This document shows, piece after piece, positions 1 through 11,866 of a DNA stretch of 64,000 nucleotides; position 1 is the first letter of the stretch, and every line of letters starts with the position of its first letter. Source of the DNA: Rhabditophanes sp. KR3021. Lineage: Eukaryota; Nematoda; Chromadorea; Rhabditida; Alloionematidae. Below the pieces are notes generated by a model. The model did not search any database, was not told where the DNA came from, and saw only the letters and a list, made by a program, of their open reading frames with translations. The translations under genes and the position numbers were made by a program. The DNA lies in assembly GCA_963281155.1 (NCBI GenBank), contig CAUJLY010000001.1, positions 4,898,001 to 4,962,000 on the forward strand, written 5' to 3'.

Positions 1-330
1 AGGAAAACTTTGTTTGTGGCGTTCAATGACCATCAATGTAGTTGCAGTTATAAGTAAGCAAATAATTTATTATTCATATGACATTCAAAATTTACAGGTC
101 TCATAATTGCAACAATTTCAATGGCCTTTTGCATTTATTCGTTTGTTAAAGCTGGAATTGACAAGCAAGGCCTTAGTAGTGAAGCACTTCATGGACGAAA
201 CTTCTGGATAATAGGCATTTGGTGTTTTGCTTGCTTCAAATGGTCTATGTTATCGGCTTTTTACCTAAGAAAATATTTAAAGTATAATAGAGCTCAAATT
301 AATGAAAATAGATGCCCCTATATCAACTAG
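1..330 (+). CDS. 3' end of an unidentified membrane protein gene
   Basis: Two exons, 1..53 and 98..330, joined across a 44-nt intron (GTAAGC...TTTACAG) in matching phase; the gene starts before the window. The joined frame gives about 94 C-terminal residues. A hydrophobic segment runs across the splice junction (INVVAVI then SLIIATISMAFCIYSFV). A polar loop follows, then a second hydrophobic segment (FWIIGIWCFACFKWSMLSAF) and a short basic tail, so at least two membrane passes. The splice-consistent hydrophobic frame is seen directly. I do not recognise the family; a tetraspan-like protein is only a guess. Overlapping ORFs at 302-596 look like chance frames. Confidence 0.6.
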
Positions 331-1939
331 TAATTCAAATCTTTTATTTATGTGTGTAAATAAAAACATGGTCTCATTGACTTTAACAAACATTTATTTC
401 ATTGCAATGATTTTCAAAATGTTATACTTCTTTTGTATTCGGATAAATAAGCAATTAAAAAGCGTTGAAAAATATTTTCATCTAAAATATACAATTTCTT
501 CAAATGTAATTCTGCATCAACGCGTTTATTTAGGATTAAACTACAATACACCATCGAAAAATAGGAAGTAATAAATCCTTGCCTTGATGGATACATAATT
601 ATTTTTTACTCTCTAATAGCCCAATGAAAAAGAATGATCATTTTAAGAAGAGAAATTAAAGGCTGGCTGTAGTGGTATTGGATGGTGGTTGTCCTATAAT
701 TAGAATGTCTTATATGCAAATACTTGTATCTCTTCATATTTTGTGTATTAGTTTTACTTATGTATGTTTACTTTATGTAATAAATCAGTTCAGTTCACCT
801 ACATCTTAAAACTCAAACAGTGGTGAGCCTGGCTTCATTTCGCATGCGACCAAGATAAAATGAGAGTTTCAAAAAAAGTTAATCCTGATTCGGTGGAAAC
901 CTATTTAATGGATATGTTGTATGAGGAATTGAAATAAAATTTGATTGATTCTTTTGTTTATATTTTACCTCTGATCAAACTCCCTTTTCAGTAGTGCCAT
1001 TCTGTGGGCCTTGTTGGTTACCCTTCTACTTGATTTTCAGGATTTACAATTGACTGTAGATCCTTTAAATCAACCTATGTACATGCGTAAATATACCAAT
1101 TTTTAAACATCTAAGTTATGGGTTACATCATTTAGTCTAAAAAATAGGTTCCAAGCTGACACCTTACTACTAAAATGTTGGTGATGTACGTAGATTGTAA
1201 GGGTAATAGAGTGCAAAAGAATGACGCAACCAACATTGAATTTGAACAGTGAAATAATTGAAAGGGCATTTTTAAAACCGAGAATATAAGTAATTGTATA
1301 ATTTTGTATAAAGTGAAGGTTCCGCGTTTGCCAATTATTGTTAAAATTTTGAAATTAGCAGAAGATTGGTAAATTAGATAATTAACATAAAATGTAGGTT
1401 CAAAGGTTTCGACACCTTTTAAAAATTCTGGATTTGGAAGTAGATTGTGTAAATAATAAAGACCAAAAGAATTGTGTGACTGGAAATAAATTGTAAGCAG
1501 TGATATAGTAGATAGGACATATTCGAAATTTAAAATATTTAGAAATTAGATTTTTGTTTAAAAAATATGGAATTTTAAGTATAAAATAGAGCCAGTAAGG
1601 GCAATGGAATGTTTGTAACGAAAATGAGTTTTGAGAAGTGATGAAGTAGAAAGGTCTTATTCAAAATATTAATAAAATCAAACTGTTTTTATAAGCATTA
1701 CAAAATTAAACTAATATGACTTGTGAACCATAATCTTATTGAGTACACATTTTTTCAAGTTGGTCTTCCGTAAAGCGTGCCTGTTACCTAATTGGGAAAC
1801 CAACCTCAATTATTAGATGCTAATTTTCATCTAGTCATTTTTATATTTGTAGTGTTACGATAATGCTCTATGATTATCAATAATTTATTTTCATTTGATC
1901 AACTCAATTAAACGTTCCTTTTCAGAAATCTCACTATTA
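331..1939. other. Non-coding stretch with retroelement-like debris
   Basis: No convincing host gene. AT-rich sequence with many stops in all frames. An LTR/primer-binding-site-like segment lies at about 670-935 and a decayed coding fragment begins near 1940; both are listed separately. Between them (936-1939) I see only low-complexity AT-rich sequence. Confidence 0.5.
670..935 (+). repeat. Possible LTR end, primer-binding site and start of gag (retroelement relic)
   Basis: An AT-rich block contains an AATAAA-type signal (about 779) and ends in ...CAAACA at 819. Two bases later comes TGGTGAGCCTGGC (821-833). A TGG-initial stretch right after a CA end is the arrangement of an LTR followed by a tRNA primer-binding site. 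About 25 bases further, ATG at 861 opens a 24-codon frame (MRVSKKVNPDS...), which would be the start of gag. No second LTR, reverse transcriptase or integrase is visible nearby, so this would be a truncated relic. The 5' border is not determinable. The LTR reading is inference from layout only. Confidence 0.3.
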
Positions 1940-2335
1940 GATACGACTCAAGATCAACTTTCTGAAAGCTGGATCGAACACTCTCTTTCAAGAATCCTGA
2001 AGATGAAATAGAGTGGTCAGATGACTCATCTAATTCTGTTAAACCTTTTGCCAAAGCTGCACTGAAAGATGGTAATTTTTCACTAGATAGCCTTTGGCTG
2101 ACTAAGGATGATGTTGCAGGCGTAATGAAGATTCAGTTAGCTGCTCCTGGAAGTGTCAGAAACGTTTTATATTGGCATTATTGAAACTCATCATCATTAA
2201 CAAATACAGGAGTTACTGTTGAAAGTGATTATCAAGTATCATGTGTCAATTCATTCTATTCGGGCTTGAGTATACAAATTCTTGTCCCACTTTAATGTTA
2301 GCTGAAAAGGATCTTATTGGTGCATACTAATAAAA
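1940..2335 (+). pseudogene. Decayed coding fragment, related to the element in the DDR intron
   Basis: A broken frame contains a stretch reading LTKDDVAGVMKIQLAAPG (around 2095-2155). It closely matches KLSEDDVTDVMKIQLAAPG encoded on the minus strand at about 13145-13200. The similarity continues downstream in a shifted frame (SLTNTGVTVESD here against TLTNAQVAVESN there) and both copies carry stops and frameshifts. These are therefore two copies of the same formerly coding, dispersed sequence rather than chance. I cannot name the source protein. It lies about 1 kb downstream of the LTR-like end at 819, so it may be internal sequence of the same retroelement; that link is inference. Confidence 0.5.
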
Positions 2336-2627
2336 ATTGTTTTGTTTACCAAAACAACCAATTTACAACCATGTCGCAACCCTAAAAGGTTGTAAACTAG
2401 TAAGCAATAATCAAAGTAATCTTTTTATTGTTTATATCTTACAAAAATATGTAAATTCCACAAAGATTCTTGCAGCATAATTTAGTAAAATTTGTTGCTT
2501 TTTTGATTCATCGTCTTTATCACCTGCCACTTGGTAATAAAATTGTACAACGAAGAGCTAGTAGATTTAAAAGCCTGGTAGGTATGTTTGTGTAATTCTA
2601 ATAATGTTTTCATGCATGCTTTTGATT

Positions 2628-3593
2628 TTAATTGGATGTGTTTGTTAAATCGGTACTTTCAATGGCAACATTTCCACCACATATTAAAATTGTGATATTT
2701 TTAATATCTTTTAAGAATGAATCTTTATATTTAAAAAGTGCAGCCATGCACACGGCTCCTGTAGGTTCTACAATCATTTTCATATGTTCAAATATAATTT
2801 TCATGGCATTTTTAATTTCCATGTTGTTGACTGTTAAAACAGTACTTTCACAGTTCTTAAGAACTTCAATGAAACATTTGTCGGCTATTGGAACTCTTAT
2901 TCCATCGGCAATTGTGTTTACTAAAGGCACATTTTCTGTTACTATTCTGGCTTTTGCATCAATACTTTTTTGCAATTCTTTACCCTCTGGCTCGACCATA
3001 AAGACTTTTACGTTTTTGTTATTGTGCTTGACAAATTTTGAAATTCCTGATGAAACTCCTCCACCCCCAGTAGCTACTAAAATTGCTTCAGTTTCGGGAT
3101 TCTGCTGTAATATTTCATATCCTAAAGTACCTTGTCCAGCCATAACGTCATAGTCGTTATGAGGGTCAACAATTAAAAATTCTTTTAATTCAGCAATTTC
3201 ATTACATTTATTTTTCCTAGCTTCGAGGGTATTTTCGACTTCAATAATTTGAGCTCCATGAGAAACAATTATATCTTTTTTGTATTGAGGTGTGTTGGAT
3301 GGTACGACAACAATACATGGCAAGTTATGCAAGCTAGCCGCCCAAGCAAGTGCAAACCCGTGATTGCCTGATGAATGAGTTGTGACCCCTTTTACAAAAC
3401 CACTTCCCAAGTGTTTTTTGATAGAGTTCAATGCTCCACGAGCCTTAAAAGATCCTGTTTGTTGAAAATTTTCGCATTTGAAATATATTTCTTTATTGAC
3501 CATTTTATTGATAGATGAACATTCACGCAATTCAGTTTTAGTGACATAACCTTCAACACGTTCAACTGCTTTTAAAATATCGTTAAACTCCAT
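2628..3593 (-). CDS. Serine racemase / threonine dehydratase-like PLP enzyme
   Basis: A single exon encodes 321 residues of a fold-type II pyridoxal-phosphate enzyme, the usual length for serine racemase. Visible motifs: the PLP lysine in GSFKARGA (Lys50), the serine/asparagine loop HSSGNHG (around 73-79), the glycine-rich phosphate-binding loop GGGGVSSG, and the C-terminal ICGGN motif. Family members interconvert L- and D-serine or deaminate serine/threonine to 2-oxoacids in the cytosol; which of these applies cannot be read from sequence. The frame stays open 54 codons upstream to 3755, but I chose ATG 3593. It starts the conserved region (MEFNDILKAVERV) and has TTTCAG six bases upstream, which looks like a trans-splice acceptor. 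Confidence 0.9.
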   Translation of the reverse strand: MEFNDILKAVERVEGYVTKTELRECSSINKMVNKEIYFKCENFQQTGSFKARGALNSIKKHLGSGFVKGVTTHSSGNHGFALAWAASLHNLPCIVVVPSNTPQYKKDIIVSHGAQIIEVENTLEARKNKCNEIAELKEFLIVDPHNDYDVMAGQGTLGYEILQQNPETEAILVATGGGGVSSGISKFVKHNNKNVKVFMVEPEGKELQKSIDAKARIVTENVPLVNTIADGIRVPIADKCFIEVLKNCESTVLTVNNMEIKNAMKIIFEHMKMIVEPTGAVCMAALFKYKDSFLKDIKNITILICGGNVAIESTDLTNTSN

Positions 3594-3882
3594 TATACAC
3601 TGAAAGCATGTGGGAAAGGTAAACAAAAGTTTGATAACAAATAAATAATGATCGAAATGTGTAAAAACTGAATAAACGTGATTTAAAAAAGATGGGTTAA
3701 CATAAAATAAATCTAGGATACAAACAGATGTATAAATTTGGGATATTTTAGTCATTTTGTAGACTTAATGGCATTGCTTGAGATAAGTAACTATTTTGAT
3801 TTTTGAGAAACCAGGAAATCATACAAACGGAATTTTATTATTACATTAACGTGTGAATTGATAAGCAAATTCAAATAAATAA

Positions 3883-4351
3883 TCATAATCGATCAATAAA
3901 CCCATATAGTATTACCAAGCTACTACACGTCATACTTATTTCATCATGTTGATCATTATTTTTGGCTTCTGTAGGTAGAAGGTATTTATTTTCATCATGT
4001 AGAACAAATAAAATATGTTTACAAATATATAGTTTTGGTTTAGCACATGTGCAAGGCAAATCATTCAGACTATCATCCACAAGAACATAACAGCAATTTA
4101 GAAAAGCTCTCTCACATCTTCCGAAATTTAAAAGCATTATTTTCGAACATATTCCATCTACATAAAAATTCTTCTTTAGTTGGTGGCTTCAGATTGAAGA
4201 AATAAATGTCCATAGGAACGCATAACATGCTTTGGAGGTGGTAAGAGACCGGCGTACTTTTTGAGAAAACATTCTCTGAAAGCTCCCTATTTTCAAAACA
4301 ATTATGTTCTGTTTCTGAGATATAAAAATTTTTTGGCAGATATTCAATCAT
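3883..4351 (-). CDS. Small SWIM zinc-finger protein (SWS1/ZSWIM7-like?), gene model uncertain
   Basis: Two overlapping minus-strand frames form one unit. The first (4351..4112) starts MIEYLPKNF with an acceptor-like TTTAG four bases upstream. The second contains CTCAKPKLYICKH, a CxCx7CxH SWIM zinc finger. Removing a 46-nt GT-AG interval (4115..4070) joins exons 4351..4116 and 4069..3883 in frame to give 140 residues, the length of human ZSWIM7/SWS1, a recombination-repair cofactor. However, the acceptor (GATGATAG) lacks the T-rich tract seen in other introns here. The unspliced second frame (CCYVLVDDSLNDLPCTC) also reads like SWIM sequence, so a single frameshift, and hence a pseudogene, is an alternative. 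The SWIM motif is seen directly; the SWS1 identity is weak inference. Confidence 0.45.
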
Positions 4352-4936
4352 TAACCTAAATTACAGTTTTTGTCTAAGCACTCATATTTTTTGAATATTA
4401 TTTTTCCACGGATTTCCTTCGATTTATACCTGAGATTTCCAAAACAAGTTATTGTTGATTCCAAAAGAAATAAATGTACGTCTTATTTTATTAACGAGGG
4501 TTGGTAGATCAAACAATCTCCTTGTTGATGATATTGCGTGGTTGTTACTTTCTTCACTTAAATCTGAATTACTCATCTTGAATAAAATCAATAGAATGCT
4601 CAAAAGATTAAAATATATTAAAGATAATAATAAAACTATTCAAAAATACTTAAATTTAACAGAATACGAAGACGCTATAATAAACATACTTTTATGGTAT
4701 ACTAAGGACAGTTTCATGGTAAAATATATTTGCATGGTATGAAATGCATATGAATAATATGTATGTACTATGCAACGCTTGGTTATTGTGTGGCATTGCA
4801 TGTATAAACGCATACACTATCCAGTAATATGCATACGATCGATTACTAAAATACAAGCAAACAAAACATCAAAGGTAAAATATTTTATTTTAAGCTCCAC
4901 AACAAATTAACCGTATTTCATAATAGATACAATAAA

Positions 4937-5756
4937 TTAAACATTAATAAATCGTGTTCGATCCCGTTGTCTATTCATTTTAATTCGAAAAGAATTCTTA
5001 GACCCAGTGACGCTGTAAGAAGCTGATTCATTCCGTGGACTAGGTTTGCTTTGAGATAACGTGTTATTAAGACTACTATCCTTTGCTGTCAATGGTTCAT
5101 TTGATCCTTGATATTCAACTTCTGTCTCCTTCACACTTTTTATTGAAAATAAGCCGCAAATTAACAATAATATAGAAGCTCCATACTCACAATATAAGGC
5201 CCATCCAATAAAGCATCTTCCGGTTATATATGGTTCACTTTGTCCGCAAGCATCAAAGATTTCAGAGTTGTCGAATCCTAATGGATATATTGAACAACCA
5301 ATAAAAATAATAACACCAGTTAGGACCTGTCCTAAGCCACATAGCAAAGCTGAATTTTTGGAAAGAATATTGTCCACGAAGGTAAATGGTATCAAAAAAA
5401 TTAAAATACAAACGTTGACCAAGATACCAACGCCGATTAAAACAGTCGTAATCTGCCAATAAACTGACGGCATTGATAAGAAAATGTATCGTCCACATTG
5501 TTTACGAATAATGTAATTATTTGTTATCTTAAATAATTGTATAATCTTATAAAAAGCAACAAACCTCATCAAATTCACGATAGTTACACACGCGCCAGCA
5601 CCCAAATGAAATCTGCTCCGATAATTCTAAGTTACCAACAATCCAGTAGGTCGAGTAGAATCCAATCATGGCTATTAGTGTAGATAGAATACTACATCCA
5701 AACCAAATTAATCCAATTTTGGAAATGTTTGTCACTTTTCTTTTACATTTGTTCAT
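4937..5756 (-). CDS. LHFPL-family tetraspan membrane protein
   Basis: Two exons, 5756..5565 and 5527..4937, separated by a 37-nt intron (GTTTGT...TTTAAG), give 260 residues. There are four hydrophobic segments. After the first, the extracellular loop carries paired cysteines (SFGCWRVC), and the second half shows the LHFPL signature: QCGRYIFLSMPSVYWQ, then CSIYPLGFDNSEIFDACG and RCFIGWALYCEYGAS. LHFPL (lipoma HMGIC fusion partner-like) proteins are claudin-superfamily tetraspans; vertebrate members are auxiliary subunits of channels and receptors. The tail is polar and rich in Ser/Asn, with basic clusters near the end. An acceptor-like TTTTAG lies one base before the ATG. The family is fairly clear, the exact subfamily not. 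Confidence 0.8.
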
Positions 5757-6972
5757 CCTAAAATCATAATCTATGAGAATGTATAAAAATCATAATAGAC
5801 AATAACATTTTTATAAAATATTGGACATTATTTAAAATATAAAAAATATAAGAGTGTCGGAAATTTAAAATATTTATTGCATATTAAAATGATCAAATAT
5901 ATAAACACTTGACAAATGATAACCAATCAAAATTATCAATAAGTTATTTGTAATGCGTAAATCTAAACGAAAAGCTTTCTTTAATGCTTTCAATGGTACC
6001 AAAGATGATACACAATTATGTTAAACGGCTTATTATTTAAAAAATGTGTAAAGAAATTAGGAATCAGTCATTATGTGGTGTCAAATTTCAGTTGCACATT
6101 GCGTATTGGTTAGCCTTAAAATGTGATTAATGTTTTTTAAAACTGCATAAATAGTAAATAGTATGAATCAAAGTAATCTATATATAAGTATTTTGCTCAA
6201 ATAAATAATTTTGCATTCAAGTAGGGGAGTCGAAAGTAGTAAAATAGTGAAGGATTTGTATTAAACATACTATTTCCGTTTAGGTTGACAATTACAAAGG
6301 AGAAAACGATTTTGTATCACCATCATGACTAGACAATTATCATAACGTCAACTTTTTATACTAATCCTAAAGTATAAATATATTTAGTACATTCGAAATT
6401 TGTGCAAGATGGGCTTAGTTGTGCACTACTTTTGTATGCCAATAATATCTTGTAAGGTCATGCCAGATGGTTCTGATTAGTATGTTGTGTTTTGACTTAA
6501 TCGTTAACAAATCATTAACTTTGTAAAATACTATTTATTGGATTTTAATTGAATCAACATCATAATAATTAATATTTTACATGCAATATCATGTTAATCG
6601 GAAGCATAAATTTAAATTACTTTTGTCCTTTCTGAATAAATATTTAATAAAGTGTTCCTTAAAACTGAATAAAATAGAATGTTATACTCAATTAAATAAA
6701 GTATAATATTAGTAGGCCTTTAATAAATGTATTGTTCGAAATATAATATTAATCTTGAAAACAAAGGAGAATAATGGATGTTATGCAGAGATACTTATTC
6801 AAATAAGTATTGTTAAATATTTCAATACGATTCATTTATTTTATAGTTCAATTGAAAAGATAAACTTTTCAAGTGAGTCGAATGGAATGTATAGTGTCCG
6901 ACAATGCTATTTATTTTTGAGATAATTATGTTTATCATTATATAATTACATAAAAATGTGGTCTAAATTGAA
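5757..6972. other. Intergenic AT-rich sequence
   Basis: About 1.2 kb between two minus-strand genes. Stops are frequent in all frames and I see no coding, repeat or RNA signal. It should hold the promoter of the LHFPL-like gene and the 3' UTR of the receptor. Confidence 0.4.
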
Positions 6973-8034
6973 TTATACGGAAGTTGATGCAATATTATTT
7001 ATTTCTGCCACATTTTCTGTTACTGCTTCTTGTTGATTTGATAAAAGTGAGGGTTGAAAATCAACTTTGCTTCTAAAAATATGCGTTAAGATTAGATATG
7101 TGAACAATAAGGTTGGATATATATGCATCAAAGCTAATGCAACTTGGACGGTCCTATGCACACGTAACTCTAAGATTCTGTCTTTTGGACAGAATAATAT
7201 ACATATGATGATGTAAAAAGTTGGTAAAATAATTAAAAATAAAGCAAATAATATTCTCAATATAAAATACTTAAATGCTAGTTTCCTTCGAATGTATTTT
7301 TCCCTTTTTGCAAGACTATGGTGGCTTCGATGGTTAATTTCTACCCATATGTTCTTGAGGTAAAACACCAGCAATGATATAGTTGTAATCCAAGAAAATT
7401 CAATTATGTATAAAAACACATGCATTGAGTGATCTGAGTAAGTGTAATAAAACATATATGTTACATTTTTTAATTGTAAATAATCTATCATGTCCGGATA
7501 ATGCATTTCATAGTAGGCTAAAGACTCTGCAGTTTTAAACTTCGCGTTGTCTAAAGTTATTACTAATACCGGAAAAATTAAATACAATTTTAAATATGTA
7601 AGTAACTTTAATATACGTTGTTTGGTCGATAGGTCTGATTCATTACAAATTCTCAGGAAATGATCTCGTATTTCCAATTCAACGAAAAAACCACCGCAAA
7701 CCATGATTAAAATAAAGCATACATTCAATCCGAGATTCAACAATTCAATAGGGATTTCTTTCAACGGCCCAAGCGCGACTACGGCGAATAAGGGACTTAA
7801 AGGATAAATGCGCAAAAAAATTCCTTGCAAAAGACTTGAAAATATCAAGAGCATAGTCTGAATTTTAATGTAATAATTGACATTCTCGTTAATTACCAAG
7901 GGTGTAAAATGCAAATACGCATAGCAGAGGAAGCCAAGTCCTGCATTAATCATCGACATAATCAACGTACTTTCAGCGTAAGAGTCCATATTTATATTGG
8001 CATCTGTTCTTAAATTGGAAATTGCGGAAGCCAT
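6973..8034 (-). CDS. Serpentine chemoreceptor (Srh/Sri-like 7TM GPCR)
   Basis: A single exon of 353 residues with seven hydrophobic segments, a short N-terminus and a polar C-terminal tail. It belongs to the same family as the receptor at 29.7-30.8 kb: both have the pattern Gly-x-x-Leu-Arg-x-x-Pro followed by Pro-(Leu/Ile)-(Phe/Leu)-Ala-x-Val between TM2 and TM3 (here QGIFLRIYPLSPLFAVV, there NGVILRVRPMFPILAGV). This is the region conserved in nematode Srh/Sri receptors. These are plasma-membrane sensory GPCRs, mostly expressed in chemosensory neurons. Unlike its relative it has no intron. The subfamily label is tentative; the 7TM call is firm. Confidence 0.75.
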   Translation of the reverse strand: MASAISNLRTDANINMDSYAESTLIMSMINAGLGFLCYAYLHFTPLVINENVNYYIKIQTMLLIFSSLLQGIFLRIYPLSPLFAVVALGPLKEIPIELLNLGLNVCFILIMVCGGFFVELEIRDHFLRICNESDLSTKQRILKLLTYLKLYLIFPVLVITLDNAKFKTAESLAYYEMHYPDMIDYLQLKNVTYMFYYTYSDHSMHVFLYIIEFSWITTISLLVFYLKNIWVEINHRSHHSLAKREKYIRRKLAFKYFILRILFALFLIILPTFYIIICILFCPKDRILELRVHRTVQVALALMHIYPTLLFTYLILTHIFRSKVDFQPSLLSNQQEAVTENVAEINNIASTSV

Positions 8035-11000
8035 AGTGTATAATATCTGTATTAGAAAGATTGTATCCTATGGAAGCTTATTTGTTGCAAAGATAGAAAT
8101 ATTAAAAGCACAAATAAGAATCTATTTAAATAAACCAAAAATTGACTGTTTTTAAAGAATGAATTTATGAAAATAATAATGTATAAAGTAGCAATGATAA
8201 TAACAAGTTGCCGTAACTTTATTAACTTTCTGGTAAGCTTGCTTGTCGCCAAATTGTGTGTAATATAAATTTGCCAACTTTTCAATCTAGTTCTAAATTA
8301 TTAACCAATATAGCATATCATCTTAAATGTATTTTGTCTGGCACTTAAACATGTATTTTATGAATTTTTGTGGCTGGTATTAAATATGCACCTATTGACA
8401 TTACTTTTTTCCTAAGTATTTAGGCGATGTAAGCACTCCCCTCAACCAACTTTAATCTCATAATTAAAAACAAATGAAGCCCGATTTTTTAATCTCGCTT
8501 ATTATACTGATTAATCAACCATACCAGGTCAAGCCATCAATTACCCGATGAAATGATTAATGAAACAAACTATAAAGATTTAATTTGATGATGACAGATT
8601 TACCTTTTATTTTATTCATCTCATTGATGGACTATCAAATTATAAAGATATACTTGTTAATTAGCAAATGTTGCTTAAGATATCTTCATAAATTTATCTA
8701 TTTTATTTTCAAATATACTTGTTTTTTTATTTTTAAATAGAATTATTTTTATCTTCAAATGTTCTTAACAAAATTTGATTTCGATAAAAAATTTTAAAAC
8801 TAATATTTGTATGAATGTGTAACAAGATAAAAATAGTTTTGTCTTCAGATTCTTAAAGTTTTGTCAAATTGAGTTTGTATAAAATGAATTGAAATCATAT
8901 TATTTGACAATTGTATTTAGTTATTATAGCCATTTAGGCATACTAAATGTCATCATTGATTTCAATTATTATTTATTATGCAAAATGAGTATATAAATGA
9001 TATTGAGAGTAGCAATTTACTCGCTGTTTATAAACATTGTGGTATACAAAATTTGGAATATCAGAAAGACATCTGCTTTGTCATTAGTAGTACACAAAAT
9101 GGAGGTTAAAGTGAGACAGTGCCATTGAACTGTCAGAATAATTGATATTTATTTAAAATAAGAAAATATATTATAAATGTATGCGACATGATTAAAATAA
9201 TACTTGGCCATTTACACTCATTATGTTTATTTCAATTATGTTATATTGTATAATGCGTTTTCTCCAAATAACTATACACTTTCTAATCAGTTTTTTACAA
9301 AACAAATACGCATGTGGTGGTTGTCAAGATTGTGGTAAAGTATATTTTTAGGCAATTGTTTAAATTTGGCAAATCTGTTCAACTTGGGACTACATTTTTA
9401 TAATTTTTAATTCAAACAATTGACAGAGCGTGAAAACATTTCAATTTTATTTCCGAATATTATTGTTGCGCAATGTTATATTTGTCATTATCATTGATAT
9501 ACAACTCCGTGGTGTAATGAGCTAAATTGTTTTGTTTATTCCATACATAATGCCATACAATTATCCATTGTTTAGGCAAGTGTAGTTACTTGTAACTTAA
9601 TAGACAAACAAGTGATAGTTGTCTTTAAAAATAAATCTAACATAAATTCAGAAACATAGTACCCACTTTAAAAGTGGTAGAATTTGTACTATAAACACTT
9701 GGACATATAATATTTTTAACAACTTTTTGCTACAATAACTATGGGAATAAGAAACTTCATATCAGATCACTTCCTTTTAATACAAGTTCTCTGATTAAAT
9801 CATTCCATTAAGTGACTTTTACATAGATATACATTTGTTTGTCGACAATTTCTTAAATTTAATTGACAACAAATTTGTTAAACACTTACCTCCGTAATTA
9901 GTTACCAGTGACAATGTTTAGTGTTATTTGGACCTTTATTGTTATTCTAGTCTATTTGTTTGATAATACCACCTTGTTCGCCTATTGTCCATAGAACTGA
10001 GTGTATGTCTAAAATATTCTACTTTGCACATGCTACTTTCTGTTTCTCTTATTCCGATTAACATGACAAAATGAGCACTAACAATCAAAAATAGTGATTT
10101 ATTTGTTTCTTAATTTTTAAAAATCTAAATCACTACAATTCAAACTTAACAATCTTTTGTCGGAAGTAAGGTCTTTGTTTAAAGATTATATAATAACAGT
10201 GACAAACTTCAATGACAGATTAAAAAGAGATTGCATAACTACTAACTTATTCATCCTTATAAACAGTTGTCTTTATTACATGAACTTCAATTTGTCTTAA
10301 TTTTATCCTTCTTGACCCTTTCCTCTTCAAATGCGTTTTATAATGATAATTAATTAATCCGCATGCGAGTACTTTAAACATTCATTACTTTTTTAACACG
10401 CAATTAAAATAAAAAGTATACTAAACTGTATCTTTTTAAACACTAAAACAGAATTATCAAATTAATTGAAACGAACTCAACACTATTTGAGAAAACATAT
10501 TAACGCAATTAATTGTAAAGATAGTAATAATTTTCAGATTTTAGATCAAATTACATTAAACCCCATATAATTTCTAAGGACAAAATAGTATTAGCTAAAA
10601 TTGTTAATCAAGTTTTATATCTTAATACCACATTACTTTCACCTTAACAAACATTATTTATCTGCACTTTCGAAATATCACATTCTATTCGGTAGTTTAT
10701 TTTCTTTTTTGATAATTTTAAATTACCCCATTGTGTTTAAATTCCATTGAATAGCGTCATACACAAATAAGTGCATTTGAAGAAAGCTAATTTTGTTACT
10801 TTAATTATTTTGAAAAAAGCGAGTTGCAAATATTAACACTTTTACAGGGATTCTCTTGTCCGCGCGCTTAACCTCACAACTTACATAGTTTCACTTTGAC
10901 TGTGCTTTTTTATTGGTATTAGTTGTTTTTTTGGATCAGCCACTCAAAACATCCTATTACTCCTCGCTTTTAATTCAATGACTGTTGCTAACAATCAAAG

Positions 11001-11866
11001 GAGTAGCTAGACAGAAATTACGAAAGATACAACAAACACAATATAGAGCTGTTAATTTTATTACCGGCAAGGGTAATATCCTATACTCTATATAAGATAT
11101 TTGTTTTTAGCTATTATTGTCTTTTTTATAAAGCTTAATGTCATTAAGCATAATTTCAAATCCTGTTCTTTAATATTCTAGATTGTCGACAAAGCATTTA
11201 TAATTTTATAGTGTAAAATATCATTTATCCCAATTTGACGTCACAAAACAAAATTAATGAGTTTTCCCCATTGCCAAATGATTTTGTTTCAATTTTCAAA
11301 CAATCACATGCTTAAATACGTTTCTTCCAAACTCCTCATATACTTTGCTTATCTTTGTACCGCATCAAAATAGTCGCATAAATTAAGCGAAAATAAAGAG
11401 ATGTCCTTATCGAACCAATCTCTCTCCCTATCCTTCCGTTCCTGTCTTTTTGTATTTTTATTACTCGTCCAAGCTACCTATCTCAAAAGATCTCTCGAGC
11501 ATTAGTTGTATGCATATTAGAAGTAAAGGTTATTTTTATCGAATAAATTATATATTTTAAAGATAATTGCAAATTAGCTAAAAGTGGCACATATTAAAAG
11601 AAATATACACATTAACAAAAAAAGATTATAATCTAATGTTAATAAAAAACCTCCTATAGTTAATTGTAAGTCTTAATGTCTTGTAAACTAGTAGTCGTAT
11701 TATTTTTTATTGCAATTACTATATTATAACACTTCCAAAGACGAATCAACAAAATATTTTATGATTACATTATTCTATCAAGAATAGTTATGGGCCGTTA
11801 TCTATACTAAAACAAATATTCAATTTTTTATCCAAAATTTAATATCATAATTTTACTAGGTATGCT
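8035..11866. other. Long gene-poor region upstream of the DDR gene
   Basis: About 3.8 kb of AT-rich sequence without a supportable gene. The only longer ORF (minus strand, 8285..8052) is low-complexity and hydrophobic without family features. I see no tRNA-like cloverleaf or long repeat. It probably contains regulatory DNA for the developmentally regulated receptor gene that follows, or a distant 5' exon; neither can be shown from sequence. Confidence 0.4.

Noticed and set aside
302..596. Overlapping ORFs on both strands after the first gene
   Set aside because: Low-complexity AT-rich frames without splice signals or resemblance to the adjoining exon.
2632..3153. 173-codon plus-strand ORF
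   Set aside because: Shadow of the serine racemase-like gene on the other strand; the minus frame has the PLP motifs.
4452..4742. 96-codon plus-strand ORF with helical-looking sequence
   Set aside because: No ATG near its start (opens with TTG after an upstream stop), no splice acceptor in front, no family features, and an extremely Leu/Ile/Lys/Asn composition expected of AT-rich DNA.
8052..8285. 77-codon hydrophobic minus-strand ORF just upstream of the receptor
   Set aside because: It could pose as an extra TM exon, but the receptor already has seven segments and its own ATG, and the ORF is AT-driven Ile/Leu/Phe sequence.
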